Assembly: GCF_013403985.1 (NCBI RefSeq)
Contig: NZ_JABFDF010000006.1
Span: 124,001 to 188,000, forward strand
Origin: Winogradskyella ludwigii
GTDB lineage: Bacteria; Bacteroidota; Bacteroidia; Flavobacteriales; Flavobacteriaceae
DNA length: 64,000 nt
Direction of reading: 5' to 3'
Part shown: positions 44,675 to 54,528 of the stretch, in pieces
How positions within the stretch are numbered: position 1 is the stretch's first letter
Layout of the letters: each line of letters begins with the position of its first letter
The notes under the pieces: generated by a model
The model's database searches: none
Seen by the model: the letters and a program-made list of their open reading frames with translations, nothing else
What the model was told of the DNA's origin: nothing
Position numbers and translations under genes: made by a program

Positions 44675-47600
44675 TTATTTGATATATACAAAAGCTCCTT
44701 GTTTCTTAATTACGTCTCCATAAAAAGTTTTCGATGTGAAGGTGTAATAGTAATTTCCATTCTCAGCAAATTCCTCTTTTACTTTGCCATCCCATCCTCT
44801 AATGCTATCGCCAGATTCTTGATAAATAAGACTTCCCCAAGTATCATAAATACTAATTTCTAAAGTATTAAGTCCTATATGAACTGGCCCGAAGAAATCA
44901 TTCAATCCATCTTCATTTGGTGTAAATGCATTTGGCATTATAAGTTTATAGCCCTCCTCTATATTAAGGGTTATCATTTTAGTGTAAACACAACCAAACG
45001 CATACGTTACGGTTTGTGTTACCACATAACTACCGACTTCAAAATAGGTGTGTATAGGATTATCTTCTGCTGAAAAGCTACCATCACCAAAATCCCACAA
45101 TACACTTTCGTAAACTCCAGTTGCTTCATTAATAAATTCAATAGGATCTTGAATGGCATAAACCCCAAAATTTAAATACCCAAAGGATGAGGTTGTAAAA
45201 TCTGCATCTCCTAAAATAGGAGTCGATACATTTAATGAATAATTGGTGGTACAACCAAGACTATCTTCAACTTCTAAGATGACTAAACCGTCTAAATCGG
45301 TTGTCATTAACTCATTATTTGATCCACTAACGGTTCCACTAGACCAATTGTACTCAAAGGGTGGTACTCCGCCACTTGCCATGGCCACAAACGTCTGATT
45401 TAAAGTATGTGCTTCACAATCGACCTCAACTTGAGTTTCTACAGCTAAAACTAAAGGCTCAAATCTATTTACGATCCAACTGCCTTCAATCTCACAACCA
45501 TTGGCATCCGTAACATTTGCCACGTAGGTATTTGGAGGGATATCATCTAAATCTTCCGTTAGACTTCCGTTAGACCAAACCACATTAAATGGAGGTGTTC
45601 CGCCTTGTATGAGTAAATTTATAGCACCACTATTAGTATCATCACAATCTAAAGCATCAGTGACATTGGCTGAAAGTTCTAAAGGCAAAATATTAAAAAT
45701 GGTAAAACTACCTTGGATGACACAAGGTGTACCATCTGTAATGGTCACCGAATAGGTTCCTGGCGCTAAATTATTACGCTCTGTCCCTGCGATTGGATCA
45801 TCATCCCAAACAACCGTTACAGGGTCGATTCCTCCAACAAAATTTAAAGCAATACTAGCATCGTTTTCACCAGAACACGTCATTTGTGTTACCACAGGAT
45901 CTATTAAAAAGATAGGCGCTTCATCTATAACAATAGGAAACTGACGTTCACAATTTTCTGCATCAGTAATGGTTATAGTATAAGTACCAGCCGACAAATT
46001 GGTTTGATTATTTCCTGTTCCGAAATTGCTCCAACTTACCCCATAAGGAGCTACACCTCCTGAAATATTATTTATGGTAATTGAAGCGTCATTATCTCCG
46101 TAACATATAATCTCAGTAACCGTAACATCAATATCTATTTGGGTATTTTGAAGCACTTCAACCTCTAACATATCGGTACAACCAGAATCGTCTGTTACAG
46201 TGATATTAAAAATCCCAGCAACTAACGTATCAATATCTTCATTGGTACTTGTAAATCCGTTAGGACCTGTCCAAGCAAAACTATAATCTGTTCGACCACC
46301 AACCACATTAACCGCTATCGCTCCCGTTGCGTCTCCAAAACATAGCACATCAGTTTTTGTATCTAAAGTGACTTGTAATAATTCAGGTTCTTGAATCGTA
46401 AAACTCTGTGTTATAGGTCCACAATTATTATCATCTGTAACTGAGATCGTATAATCACCAGGTCCTAGATTTGTTACATCTTCATCTGTTGAAAATGGAG
46501 AACCATCTAATGTCCATGTGTAAACATAAGGTAAGGTTCCACCAATAATATCAATACCAATAGTTCCATCATTAGCTCCAAAACACGAAATGGTTTCTGG
46601 ATCAAAATCTACGGAACTAAATACTAACTCATCAGGCTCGGTAATGGTAAATGTTTCTGAATACGGACAACCTCCATCATCTTGAATATTTAACGTATAA
46701 GAACCTGCTTCAAGATTAGAAATATCTTCGTTACTGCTTGTAAAACCATTTGGCCCTGTCCAGTTAATCATATATGAATTTCCTGAAGCGAATGGTATAC
46801 CTCCAACTACTGTAATGTTGATAGAAGCTGTATTTGACTCAAAACACGTATTATTTACAACTATTGAACTCACAGAAATTGACGGATTAACAGTGACAAC
46901 AACATCAAAATCTAAACCATTACAGTTTCCTGAAACCGGAGTAACTGTATAAGTTACTGTTGCTGGATTGATCGTTGCATTCTCTAAAAATTGAGACACC
47001 GTTGCTATTGGAGTTAGCTGCTCTGTTGCGCCAGTAATACTTCCTGCAGGACTTACAACTGGAGTCGTCCAAGTATATACTGTATTTAAGGGAACGATAT
47101 CACCAGTATTGGTCGTGTCTGGAACAAATTGAAATGTATTACCACTACAAATCAACAGAGCTGAATCGTCTATAATTGGTGTTTCGTTGACTATAATTTC
47201 TGCTGTATTTGATATGATTTCTGTACAACCACCAGAACTAAATGTGATAATAGCATAGTAATATAATGTTCCTATAGTATTAACCTCAGGGTTATAAGTC
47301 GCTGTAGTTGCACCTGCAATGGCAGTTCCTGTTGTAGTATCATCTACCGTATTTTGATACCATTGATAGGTTGCAGTTCCTGTACCATTGGTATAGCTTA
47401 CTATTAAAGCTGCAGTGGTTTCACCTAGACACAACTCATCAGAAATAGGTTGCGCACTAAATTGTGCACCTGCACTGACTTCAACTTCACTAACTATACT
47501 TGTAACTTCACAACCCGAAACATCTTGTGATACCATACAGTAATAATACAATGTACCAACATCGGTTACAGGAGGTGAGTATATTGACATATTAGCTCCT

Positions 47601-50600
47601 GTAATAGGAGTTCCAGTTGTTGCATTATTTACCGTATTTACATACCATTGGTAAGATATGGTCCCTAAACCATTAGACACCATAACTTCTAAATCTACTG
47701 GTAAGGTATTCTGACATAAGCTTTGAAAAGCAATAGGCTCTGAAGTAATCACAGGATCATCTACAACTTCAATTTCTGATACAGCACTTGTCAATCCTGC
47801 ACAACCATTGGCTGTATAACTAACCTCTACATAATAATAAAATGTTCCTGTACTTATAAATGAAGGAGGTGTATATGCTGAAGTCGTAGCACCTGAAATT
47901 AAGGTTCCACCTGAGTTTGTATTTGTAGTATTACTATACCATTGATATGACGCGACTCCTGCTCCACCAGATACAACTATAGACAGTTCTTCTGCTAATC
48001 CACCAATACACAAAGCCTGTGTACTTATAGGTTGCGTATCAACCTGAGTGGTATTTGCGACTTCAATCGCTGCAGTATCTGATGTAATTTGATTACAACC
48101 ACCAGTAGAAAACATGATCACCACATAATAGTATGCTGTACCAACAATATCAGTAGGAGGAGTATACGTTGCTGAGGTTTCACCTGCAATTGCTGTTCCG
48201 CTAGACGTATCATCTATGGTGTTTTGATACCATTGGTAATTTGCAGTACCTGTACCTTGAAACGCTACAGATAAAGCATCTGCAGTGCCATTTTCACAAA
48301 CCGAATTTGATATGGGTTGCGCTGTAATTAAAGGAGCTGCTTCCACTATAATATCAAAATTAACAGGTGCACCTGCGCAGCCACTTATTTCTGGAGTTAC
48401 AGTATATGTTAATGTTACTGCTGAAGCAGATGTATTTATTAGTGTTTGTGCAGGAATCGTATTAGACGTTCCATTAGGAGTGTAACCCGTAATATTTGCT
48501 GGATTGTTGGAGGACCAACTAAATGTAGTACTCGCATTATCTGAAGTTAAGTTAATCGCTGTTGTCGTAGCGCCTGAACAAATGGTTTGTGTGACATCTG
48601 TATTTGTGATTGTTGGAGAATCGTTAATTGAAAAACTTTGGGTCTCTGTTGTGGTTCCACAAGAATTAGTGACACTAAACGACACTGTATAATCGCCAAC
48701 GACTGTATAACTTACCGTTCCAGGATCTAATTGATTTGATGTTGCAGGAGATCCACCAGGAAACGACCAATTATAAGTTATTGTTTCTGAAGCTGAAGCA
48801 CAACCATCAACAGCCGCAATTGGATTAAAAGTTAGTGAACCACAGGCATCAGTAATTGGATCTAATATAACTGTTGGTGGTCGTTTAACCTCAATAGTTT
48901 CGGTTGTTGAAAAATCGCCACATGAATTGGTAATCGTCATCGTTAATTCATAACTACCTGCTGTATCAAACTGAAACGACGGATTTTCTGAATTTTCATC
49001 TGTACCATTTGTAAAACTCCACGACTCTGTTAATCCGCAAAACTCAGGTGTATAATTAACTTCCCATAGATAAGTATCAGAACCACACGACTGAGACAAA
49101 TCTGTTGTGTTTGTTATATTGACATCAAAAGGAATACAGCCCGAAGTATTACTCGGACTAAAACTTGCCACTAACTCAGGCTCGATACAAATTGTTTTAC
49201 TTACAGGAGGTGTCGCTCCACAAAAATTTTCTTCGGATAATGTCACCGTATATGTTCCTGGAGATGTGTACGTATGCGTTGGATCTTCTAAATCAGAAGT
49301 TGTACCATCACCAAAATCCCATAAATGATTGGCTTGTTCTGTACAATTTGGGCCATAACCATTTTCTGTAGTATTTGTAAATTGAACCTCTGTATTTAAA
49401 CAACTGGGTGACTCGAATTCAAAATCTACTTCTGGTAACGATAATAGTGTAATAGGACCTGCTGTAGAGATTGTATTTCCACATGACGTAAATATATTTA
49501 AAGCTATGATATATCCAGGATCAGGACAGCTAGATTCCGTATAAATATGAACTAAAGGAAACGGACTTGCTGCTGCAGGATTAGCTGGATCATAATCTGC
49601 AGATGAGGCAATTAAATCAGCTTGCGAATACGTTTCTTGCGTGCCATCACCATAATCTACATTATAGACGGTATCCTGAGGGTTTTCTCCCCAATCTGCA
49701 ATGGTAAATCCTAAATCATTTACAGGTAAACATAAATTAGTGGTATTTCCAGGGTTAGAAACATTACCACCTGGATTAGTAGAGTTTTTAACAAGATATG
49801 TGTCATTGGTAATACATCCATTTGTACCATAGCCTGTAATCACCATATCAAAAGACCCTAAAATCGCATAGGTATGTGTTAATGGAAATGTGACATTTGA
49901 TTGCGTATTACCATCTCCCCAATTAATATCATAAGACGTTACACAATTATCGGAAGGTGATACATTACCCACATTTATAGTGTATGTTGGATCTACTGTA
50001 TTATTTCCACAATTATCAAATGGCAAAAATTCCTGGTCTATATCCTCAAAACTAAGATTAGGACGTTGCTTAACTCTTACTGTTTTTGACTGACTCTCTG
50101 TACAACCGTTACTATCCGTTATGGTTAACTCTGCTGTAAATTCTGAAAACCCACAACCAAAAGCATTATAACTGTGGGAAGGGTTCGAGTTTGAAGACGT
50201 TCCGCCATCTCCAAACGTCCAATCGTAAGTATAGGGACCATTTCCGGTGATACTAGATGTAAAACTTACAGGTGTACCTGAACACGCTTCATTATCAAAA
50301 GTAAAATCTACAGTTGGAGGGGAAGCAACGGTAACTGTAGCGGTACCACTCGCAGAAGATGTTCCATTAGAACCATCGCTAACAGATACTAATTGATATG
50401 TAAAAACACCAACTGTATTGGTGTTTACATTTATTGAAACAGAGGTATCAGTTCCTGTTGTTGAAACGGTTTGATTAGCCCCTCCGTTACGAGTATAAGT
50501 AAACGTATAAGGTGTTGGACCAGCAGCGCCTGTAAAGGTAATTTGTGGTTGTGGACTTTCATTCCGACAAACGGTTGAGGTTCCTGATATCGTAGCACTA

Positions 50601-50740
50601 GCAGGTAATGGAACGACCTTTACAATAAGTTCTTTGACTGCCTTATTTTTTTTAAAAACGCGATTGACACTATTAAATGCTCCTATTGCCCCAAAAACAA
50701 GACCGATAATTAATAGAAGACTATATTTCATTTTCCCCAT
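44675..50740 (-). CDS. Giant SprB-like adhesin with T9SS type B (CHU_C) C-terminus
   Basis: A 2021-aa surface protein. N-terminal membrane/signal segment YSLLLIIGLVFGAIGAF; about six PKD-type domains (WTFGDGGTSS, LWDFGDGTTSDL, INWGDGNTQ and others); four Ig-like repeats with the mark YQWYxNT; then about six SprB-type repeats such as ISCFGANDGTIGIDIIGGTLPY and IICYGDNDASITIN. The end is the gliding motility-associated C-terminal domain: PNAFTPNEDGLNDFFGP, IYDTWGSLIYQ, GWDGK and GAFVYIK. Tandem repeats may recombine. Directly followed by the PorP/SprF gene, the normal pairing for secretion and anchoring. Confidence 0.92.
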   Translation of the reverse strand: MGKMKYSLLLIIGLVFGAIGAFNSVNRVFKKNKAVKELIVKVVPLPASATISGTSTVCRNESPQPQITFTGAAGPTPYTFTYTRNGGANQTVSTTGTDTSVSINVNTNTVGVFTYQLVSVSDGSNGTSSASGTATVTVASPPTVDFTFDNEACSGTPVSFTSSITGNGPYTYDWTFGDGGTSSNSNPSHSYNAFGCGFSEFTAELTITDSNGCTESQSKTVRVKQRPNLSFEDIDQEFLPFDNCGNNTVDPTYTINVGNVSPSDNCVTSYDINWGDGNTQSNVTFPLTHTYAILGSFDMVITGYGTNGCITNDTYLVKNSTNPGGNVSNPGNTTNLCLPVNDLGFTIADWGENPQDTVYNVDYGDGTQETYSQADLIASSADYDPANPAAASPFPLVHIYTESSCPDPGYIIALNIFTSCGNTISTAGPITLLSLPEVDFEFESPSCLNTEVQFTNTTENGYGPNCTEQANHLWDFGDGTTSDLEDPTHTYTSPGTYTVTLSEENFCGATPPVSKTICIEPELVASFSPSNTSGCIPFDVNITNTTDLSQSCGSDTYLWEVNYTPEFCGLTESWSFTNGTDENSENPSFQFDTAGSYELTMTITNSCGDFSTTETIEVKRPPTVILDPITDACGSLTFNPIAAVDGCASASETITYNWSFPGGSPATSNQLDPGTVSYTVVGDYTVSFSVTNSCGTTTETQSFSINDSPTITNTDVTQTICSGATTTAINLTSDNASTTFSWSSNNPANITGYTPNGTSNTIPAQTLINTSASAVTLTYTVTPEISGCAGAPVNFDIIVEAAPLITAQPISNSVCENGTADALSVAFQGTGTANYQWYQNTIDDTSSGTAIAGETSATYTPPTDIVGTAYYYVVIMFSTGGCNQITSDTAAIEVANTTQVDTQPISTQALCIGGLAEELSIVVSGGAGVASYQWYSNTTNTNSGGTLISGATTSAYTPPSFISTGTFYYYVEVSYTANGCAGLTSAVSEIEVVDDPVITSEPIAFQSLCQNTLPVDLEVMVSNGLGTISYQWYVNTVNNATTGTPITGANMSIYSPPVTDVGTLYYYCMVSQDVSGCEVTSIVSEVEVSAGAQFSAQPISDELCLGETTAALIVSYTNGTGTATYQWYQNTVDDTTTGTAIAGATTATYNPEVNTIGTLYYYAIITFSSGGCTEIISNTAEIIVNETPIIDDSALLICSGNTFQFVPDTTNTGDIVPLNTVYTWTTPVVSPAGSITGATEQLTPIATVSQFLENATINPATVTYTVTPVSGNCNGLDFDVVVTVNPSISVSSIVVNNTCFESNTASINITVVGGIPFASGNSYMINWTGPNGFTSSNEDISNLEAGSYTLNIQDDGGCPYSETFTITEPDELVFSSVDFDPETISCFGANDGTIGIDIIGGTLPYVYTWTLDGSPFSTDEDVTNLGPGDYTISVTDDNNCGPITQSFTIQEPELLQVTLDTKTDVLCFGDATGAIAVNVVGGRTDYSFAWTGPNGFTSTNEDIDTLVAGIFNITVTDDSGCTDMLEVEVLQNTQIDIDVTVTEIICYGDNDASITINNISGGVAPYGVSWSNFGTGNNQTNLSAGTYTITITDAENCERQFPIVIDEAPIFLIDPVVTQMTCSGENDASIALNFVGGIDPVTVVWDDDPIAGTERNNLAPGTYSVTITDGTPCVIQGSFTIFNILPLELSANVTDALDCDDTNSGAINLLIQGGTPPFNVVWSNGSLTEDLDDIPPNTYVANVTDANGCEIEGSWIVNRFEPLVLAVETQVEVDCEAHTLNQTFVAMASGGVPPFEYNWSSGTVSGSNNELMTTDLDGLVILEVEDSLGCTTNYSLNVSTPILGDADFTTSSFGYLNFGVYAIQDPIEFINEATGVYESVLWDFGDGSFSAEDNPIHTYFEVGSYVVTQTVTYAFGCVYTKMITLNIEEGYKLIMPNAFTPNEDGLNDFFGPVHIGLNTLEISIYDTWGSLIYQESGDSIRGWDGKVKEEFAENGNYYYTFTSKTFYGDVIKKQGAFVYIK

Positions 50741-51137
50741 AAAACTTTTATAGCTAATTACTTAAAGATTTTCAATGTAATTAAATTCCTCTTATGTCGT
50801 TATGAAATTTTAACATTTTTCGACAAGGCCATCTAATCATCCGTGAATGACACTTTTATGCTATTACTCAACGCGTAAATAAAAAACTTTTGATGCACAC
50901 ATAACATACCTATTATTGGGTATTTAATTAAAATGATTGCCTTTTTTATCTAAAAATATTAATTAATTACACCTCAAATAATCCAATTTTTAAAGCTCTA
51001 AAATAAGTTACAGATTATAGATTATTCCTACGATAACACGATAAAAAGCAACATCATAAATTCTTACATAATCCTTCATGAAAATACACTTAATCGGATT
51101 TATTTGCATTTTATAGATGTTTATTCGAAATAAATTC
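50741..51137. other. Divergent intergenic region between the adhesin and LamG genes
   Basis: AT-rich, without coding character. The only clear element is the third ATACCC-type palindrome. Confidence 0.5.
50906..50923. promoter_or_regulatory. 18-bp palindrome ATACCT-N6-GGGTAT (copy 3)
   Basis: Same 6-6-6 geometry as the copies at 39326 and 40465, with one changed base, 166 bases upstream of the adhesin start. It is farther from the start codon than the other copies. Confidence 0.45.
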
Positions 51138-51145
51138 TATATTTG
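51138..51145 (+). promoter_or_regulatory. -7 box for the LamG protein gene
   Basis: TATATTTG, 32 bases before the chosen ATG. It shows that the longer reading from 51117 cannot be the translated start. Confidence 0.55.
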
Positions 51146-51176
51146 CCTCAGAATTATTTCGTTAAACCCCAATCTG

Positions 51177-54100
51177 ATGAAAACAATTAAGTTAGTCTTT
51201 TATATCTTTTTTATAAGTTCCGCTCTTGTTTCTGCACAAGACATTAACCCTTCGGAAATTATGGAGACTAATAGTATTAATCCTAGTCTTTTAAATCAAC
51301 TAAATAACTATAATACTAACATTGGATCTATAGGCGTCAACAACGCTTTACAACTTGAAGGGTCAAGTATTTACATTAACACACGTTCTCGCAGAGATCA
51401 GCAACTACTCAGAATAAGTATAGCTACTAATCACAATACTACTCATCACATTCATAATACCTCTATTAACACTACCGATGGTTTTTTAATATGGGGAAAT
51501 AATGGCTCTAGCTCAAACACGACAGCTTCAGAAGTTACAGTGAATTTAAGCGCAAACCTCAATTCTACAATAACAACTGCTACATCTTATAGTGCAATGC
51601 AACGCATCTGGAAAATTATTGAGATTAGAGAAAATACACCAACAGTTAATTTAAAAATCCCGGAAACTGCATTTGCTAACACCACTGCTACTGGCAACTA
51701 TTATATGCTTATATCTGATTCCGAAGTTTTTGATTCTAATGTAGATTACAGAATTTTAACCTCTGATGGAAACGGTAATTTAGAAAGCAACTATAGTTTT
51801 GATGGCACCTCTTATGTTAGTTTTGGATTTTCTCCTCAAATTTCGGAAGAACGTTCTATCTATTTTGAAGGGACTAACAGTTATATTGACGTACAGAACA
51901 AAATTGATTTAAATCCCAATGGTTTTACTATTTCAGCATGGATAAATAATGAAACTACAAACCCTTTAAGCACATCTATTCTTTCTAAACGCGATGTAGA
52001 ATTTACTGAAGGTTATGATCTCACGCTTACTCCAAATAATAAGATTGAAATTCAATGGAAAAACCAAAACATTGAATCATTAGTTTCTCATACTTCGATT
52101 CCCAATAACGAATGGCATCATATTGCTGTTTCTTATAATGGTTCTGAAGTTTCTATTTACATTGATGGTGTTTTGGATCATTCAGCTTACAGAACAAATC
52201 CTATGACCAACAACGCATCATTTCTTATTGGAGCTGCCGGAAAAACGGCACCTATACAACATTTTAAAGGGAGTATTGATGAAGTCCGCATTTGGAACGA
52301 ATTCTTAACTGAAGACCAAATACGCTTTATTATGAATCAAGAAATATCTAATAACTCTGGACAAGTTATAGGGAAAGCGTTACCACTTACAATTACCAAA
52401 AACGATATTAATACAATTCCATGGTCGGCCTTAGTCGCTTATTACCCAATGTCTCATTTTTCATATAAAACTGTTGTCGACGCTACAGGAAACGGACATA
52501 ATGGTTTACTAAAACACCTTTTAACCGTTGACGAAGAAACGGCACCTCTCCCTTATATATCTGCTCAAGATGGTGATTGGAACCAACAAAGCTCTTGGAA
52601 AAATGGAGCTGTGCAATATGCGCCTGGATCGGCTTCCATAGTCGATTCTAATATCACTATAGACTGGTCTATTGTAAGAACAGCGCATCAATTATCAATG
52701 GATAATTCAACCTTACCCATTACCAAACAAAACAATAGAACTTTACTTAGCTTGTTTGTAGAAGCGAATCAATTAATACTTCCTGGAGACACTGCTTTAA
52801 ACGAAGGGAATGGTCTAACGATTACGCATCATTTAAGTCTTACAGGCAAAATAGATTTAGAAGGAGAATCGCAACTTATTCAAACCCTTGATAGTGACTT
52901 AGATGTTATTTCTAACGGTGAAATTCAATGCGATCAGCAAGGTACATCAGATACATATACTTATAACTATTGGTCGTCTCCTGTTACCAAAACCAATTCC
53001 AGCACCGAAGGTTTTAAGATTTATGATGTAATGCTGGACGGAACAAACGCATCGAATCCTTTACCAATTAACTTTTCTTCATCTGGTTATAACGGAGCTC
53101 CAACGCTTCCTATTAAAATTGCAGATTATTGGATTTGGAAATACTCAAATAATCCAAGTAACACCTATTCCGCTTGGCAACATATTAGACGAACAGGAAC
53201 CATTTTACCTGGAGAAGGTTTTACCATGAAAGGCCCAGGAACAGGCTTAATATCTACTCCTCAAAATTATGTCTTTAACGGAAAACCTAACAACGGAGAT
53301 ATTTCACTTCCATTATCCTCTAACAATGATTATTTAGTAGGAAATCCCTATCCTTCTGCTATTGATGCCGATCAATTTATTAGAGATAATGGTCTTGAAT
53401 TATATGATAATACCTCTACCTATTCTAATGATGATCCTTTAATCAGTGGTACACTTTATTTTTGGAATCATTGGGGAGGAGGCTCTCATACAACACACGA
53501 ATATCAAGGTGGTTATGCAACTTACAATTTATCTGGTGGAATTGCCGCGGCGTTCAAAAAAAATAATTACCCAGAATTTACGGATGGTTCGCCAACAAAA
53601 AGACCAAGCAGATCTATTGCTGTTGGACAAGGCTTTTTTGTTATTGGGAAAACCTCAGGTGGTATTAATTTTAATAATGGACAACGTATTTTTAAGAAAG
53701 AAGGTAACTCTGCGATGTTTGTAAGAAGTCCAAATGCCGATGCAAGTGAGGATTCTTATGAAGACGAAGATGATAGAATGAAATTTAGAATTGGTTTTAA
53801 TTCTGTAAATACCATTAGCCGACAATTATTATTAACTATTGATGAAAATGCCACACCAGATGTTGATTGGGCTTATGATGGTATTTTGTATGAACAACAA
53901 ATAGACGATATGTTTTGGCTCATTAATGATGAGTCTTATATTATACAAGCTAGTAACACGGCCGAAGCTTCAACAACTTTTCCTATTGGTATAAAAACAA
54001 ATACCGATGGTATAAATAGTATAACTATTGATGCTTTAGAACATGTACCCAGCAACATGACTGTTTATGTGCATGATATGAGCTTAAATTTATATCATGA

Positions 54101-54455
54101 TTTAAGTACTGGAGATTATGACGTTTTTCTGAATGCAGGAGAATATCTTGATCGTTTTGAAATCACCTTTAGTAACCATCAAGAAGAACTAGGTATCAAT
54201 GACCATCTTATACAAAACGTTAATGTTATATACTCTAATGACATTGATAAAATAGTTATTGTAAATCCTAAATTTATTGAATTAAAATCGATGACTTTGT
54301 TTAATCTGTTAGGACAATCCGTATATACCAATACGTCTTTTCCTCAAAGTGATTACTCAGAATATAATATAGAAAATTTAAGTGCCGGAACTTATATTAT
54401 TAAGTTACAAACAGTCACAGGTGCCGTAGCACCAAGAAAAATTATAGTTGAATAA
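51177..54455 (+). CDS. LamG domain T9SS type A secreted protein
   Basis: A 1092-aa exported protein. Signal MKTIKLVFYIFFISSALVSAQ; residues 230-390 form a LamG/concanavalin-type sheet domain (YFEGTNSYIDVQNKIDLNPN, WHHIAVSYNGSEVSIYIDG, GSIDEVRIWNEFL). A long region with repeated YNYWSSPV, GNPYPSAIDADQFI and KRPSRSIAVGQGFFV-type motifs follows, as seen in other large flavobacterial surface proteins. The C-terminus carries the sorting domain (MTLFNLLGQSVYTN, LSAGTYIIKLQTV). Start set at 51177 because the -7 box lies inside the longer reading. Confidence 0.85.
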   Translation: MKTIKLVFYIFFISSALVSAQDINPSEIMETNSINPSLLNQLNNYNTNIGSIGVNNALQLEGSSIYINTRSRRDQQLLRISIATNHNTTHHIHNTSINTTDGFLIWGNNGSSSNTTASEVTVNLSANLNSTITTATSYSAMQRIWKIIEIRENTPTVNLKIPETAFANTTATGNYYMLISDSEVFDSNVDYRILTSDGNGNLESNYSFDGTSYVSFGFSPQISEERSIYFEGTNSYIDVQNKIDLNPNGFTISAWINNETTNPLSTSILSKRDVEFTEGYDLTLTPNNKIEIQWKNQNIESLVSHTSIPNNEWHHIAVSYNGSEVSIYIDGVLDHSAYRTNPMTNNASFLIGAAGKTAPIQHFKGSIDEVRIWNEFLTEDQIRFIMNQEISNNSGQVIGKALPLTITKNDINTIPWSALVAYYPMSHFSYKTVVDATGNGHNGLLKHLLTVDEETAPLPYISAQDGDWNQQSSWKNGAVQYAPGSASIVDSNITIDWSIVRTAHQLSMDNSTLPITKQNNRTLLSLFVEANQLILPGDTALNEGNGLTITHHLSLTGKIDLEGESQLIQTLDSDLDVISNGEIQCDQQGTSDTYTYNYWSSPVTKTNSSTEGFKIYDVMLDGTNASNPLPINFSSSGYNGAPTLPIKIADYWIWKYSNNPSNTYSAWQHIRRTGTILPGEGFTMKGPGTGLISTPQNYVFNGKPNNGDISLPLSSNNDYLVGNPYPSAIDADQFIRDNGLELYDNTSTYSNDDPLISGTLYFWNHWGGGSHTTHEYQGGYATYNLSGGIAAAFKKNNYPEFTDGSPTKRPSRSIAVGQGFFVIGKTSGGINFNNGQRIFKKEGNSAMFVRSPNADASEDSYEDEDDRMKFRIGFNSVNTISRQLLLTIDENATPDVDWAYDGILYEQQIDDMFWLINDESYIIQASNTAEASTTFPIGIKTNTDGINSITIDALEHVPSNMTVYVHDMSLNLYHDLSTGDYDVFLNAGEYLDRFEITFSNHQEELGINDHLIQNVNVIYSNDIDKIVIVNPKFIELKSMTLFNLLGQSVYTNTSFPQSDYSEYNIENLSAGTYIIKLQTVTGAVAPRKIIVE

Positions 54456-54485
54456 ATTGTTTAGTTAGTGAGTTAGTGATGCAAG

Positions 54486-54520
54486 AAAGTCTCAATCTTT
54501 ATAAGATTGAGGCTTTCTTT
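54486..54520. terminator. Bidirectional terminator between the LamG gene and hisS
   Basis: A 9-bp perfect stem CTCAATCTT/AAGATTGAG extended to AAAG and CTTT, with a 3-base loop and T-rich sides in both directions; serves both convergent genes. Confidence 0.8.
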
Positions 54521-54528
54521 ATTTTACT

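Noticed and set aside
44668..44691. Upstream Met for PorP/SprF
   Set aside because: Overlaps the adhesin stop by 17 bases and precedes the signal peptide.
48285..49371. Plus-strand open frames inside the giant adhesin gene
   Set aside because: They are antisense to conserved PKD/Ig repeats and have no start context or family features.
51117..51176. Longer start for the LamG protein
   Set aside because: The -7 box TATATTTG lies inside it and the signal peptide begins at the later Met.
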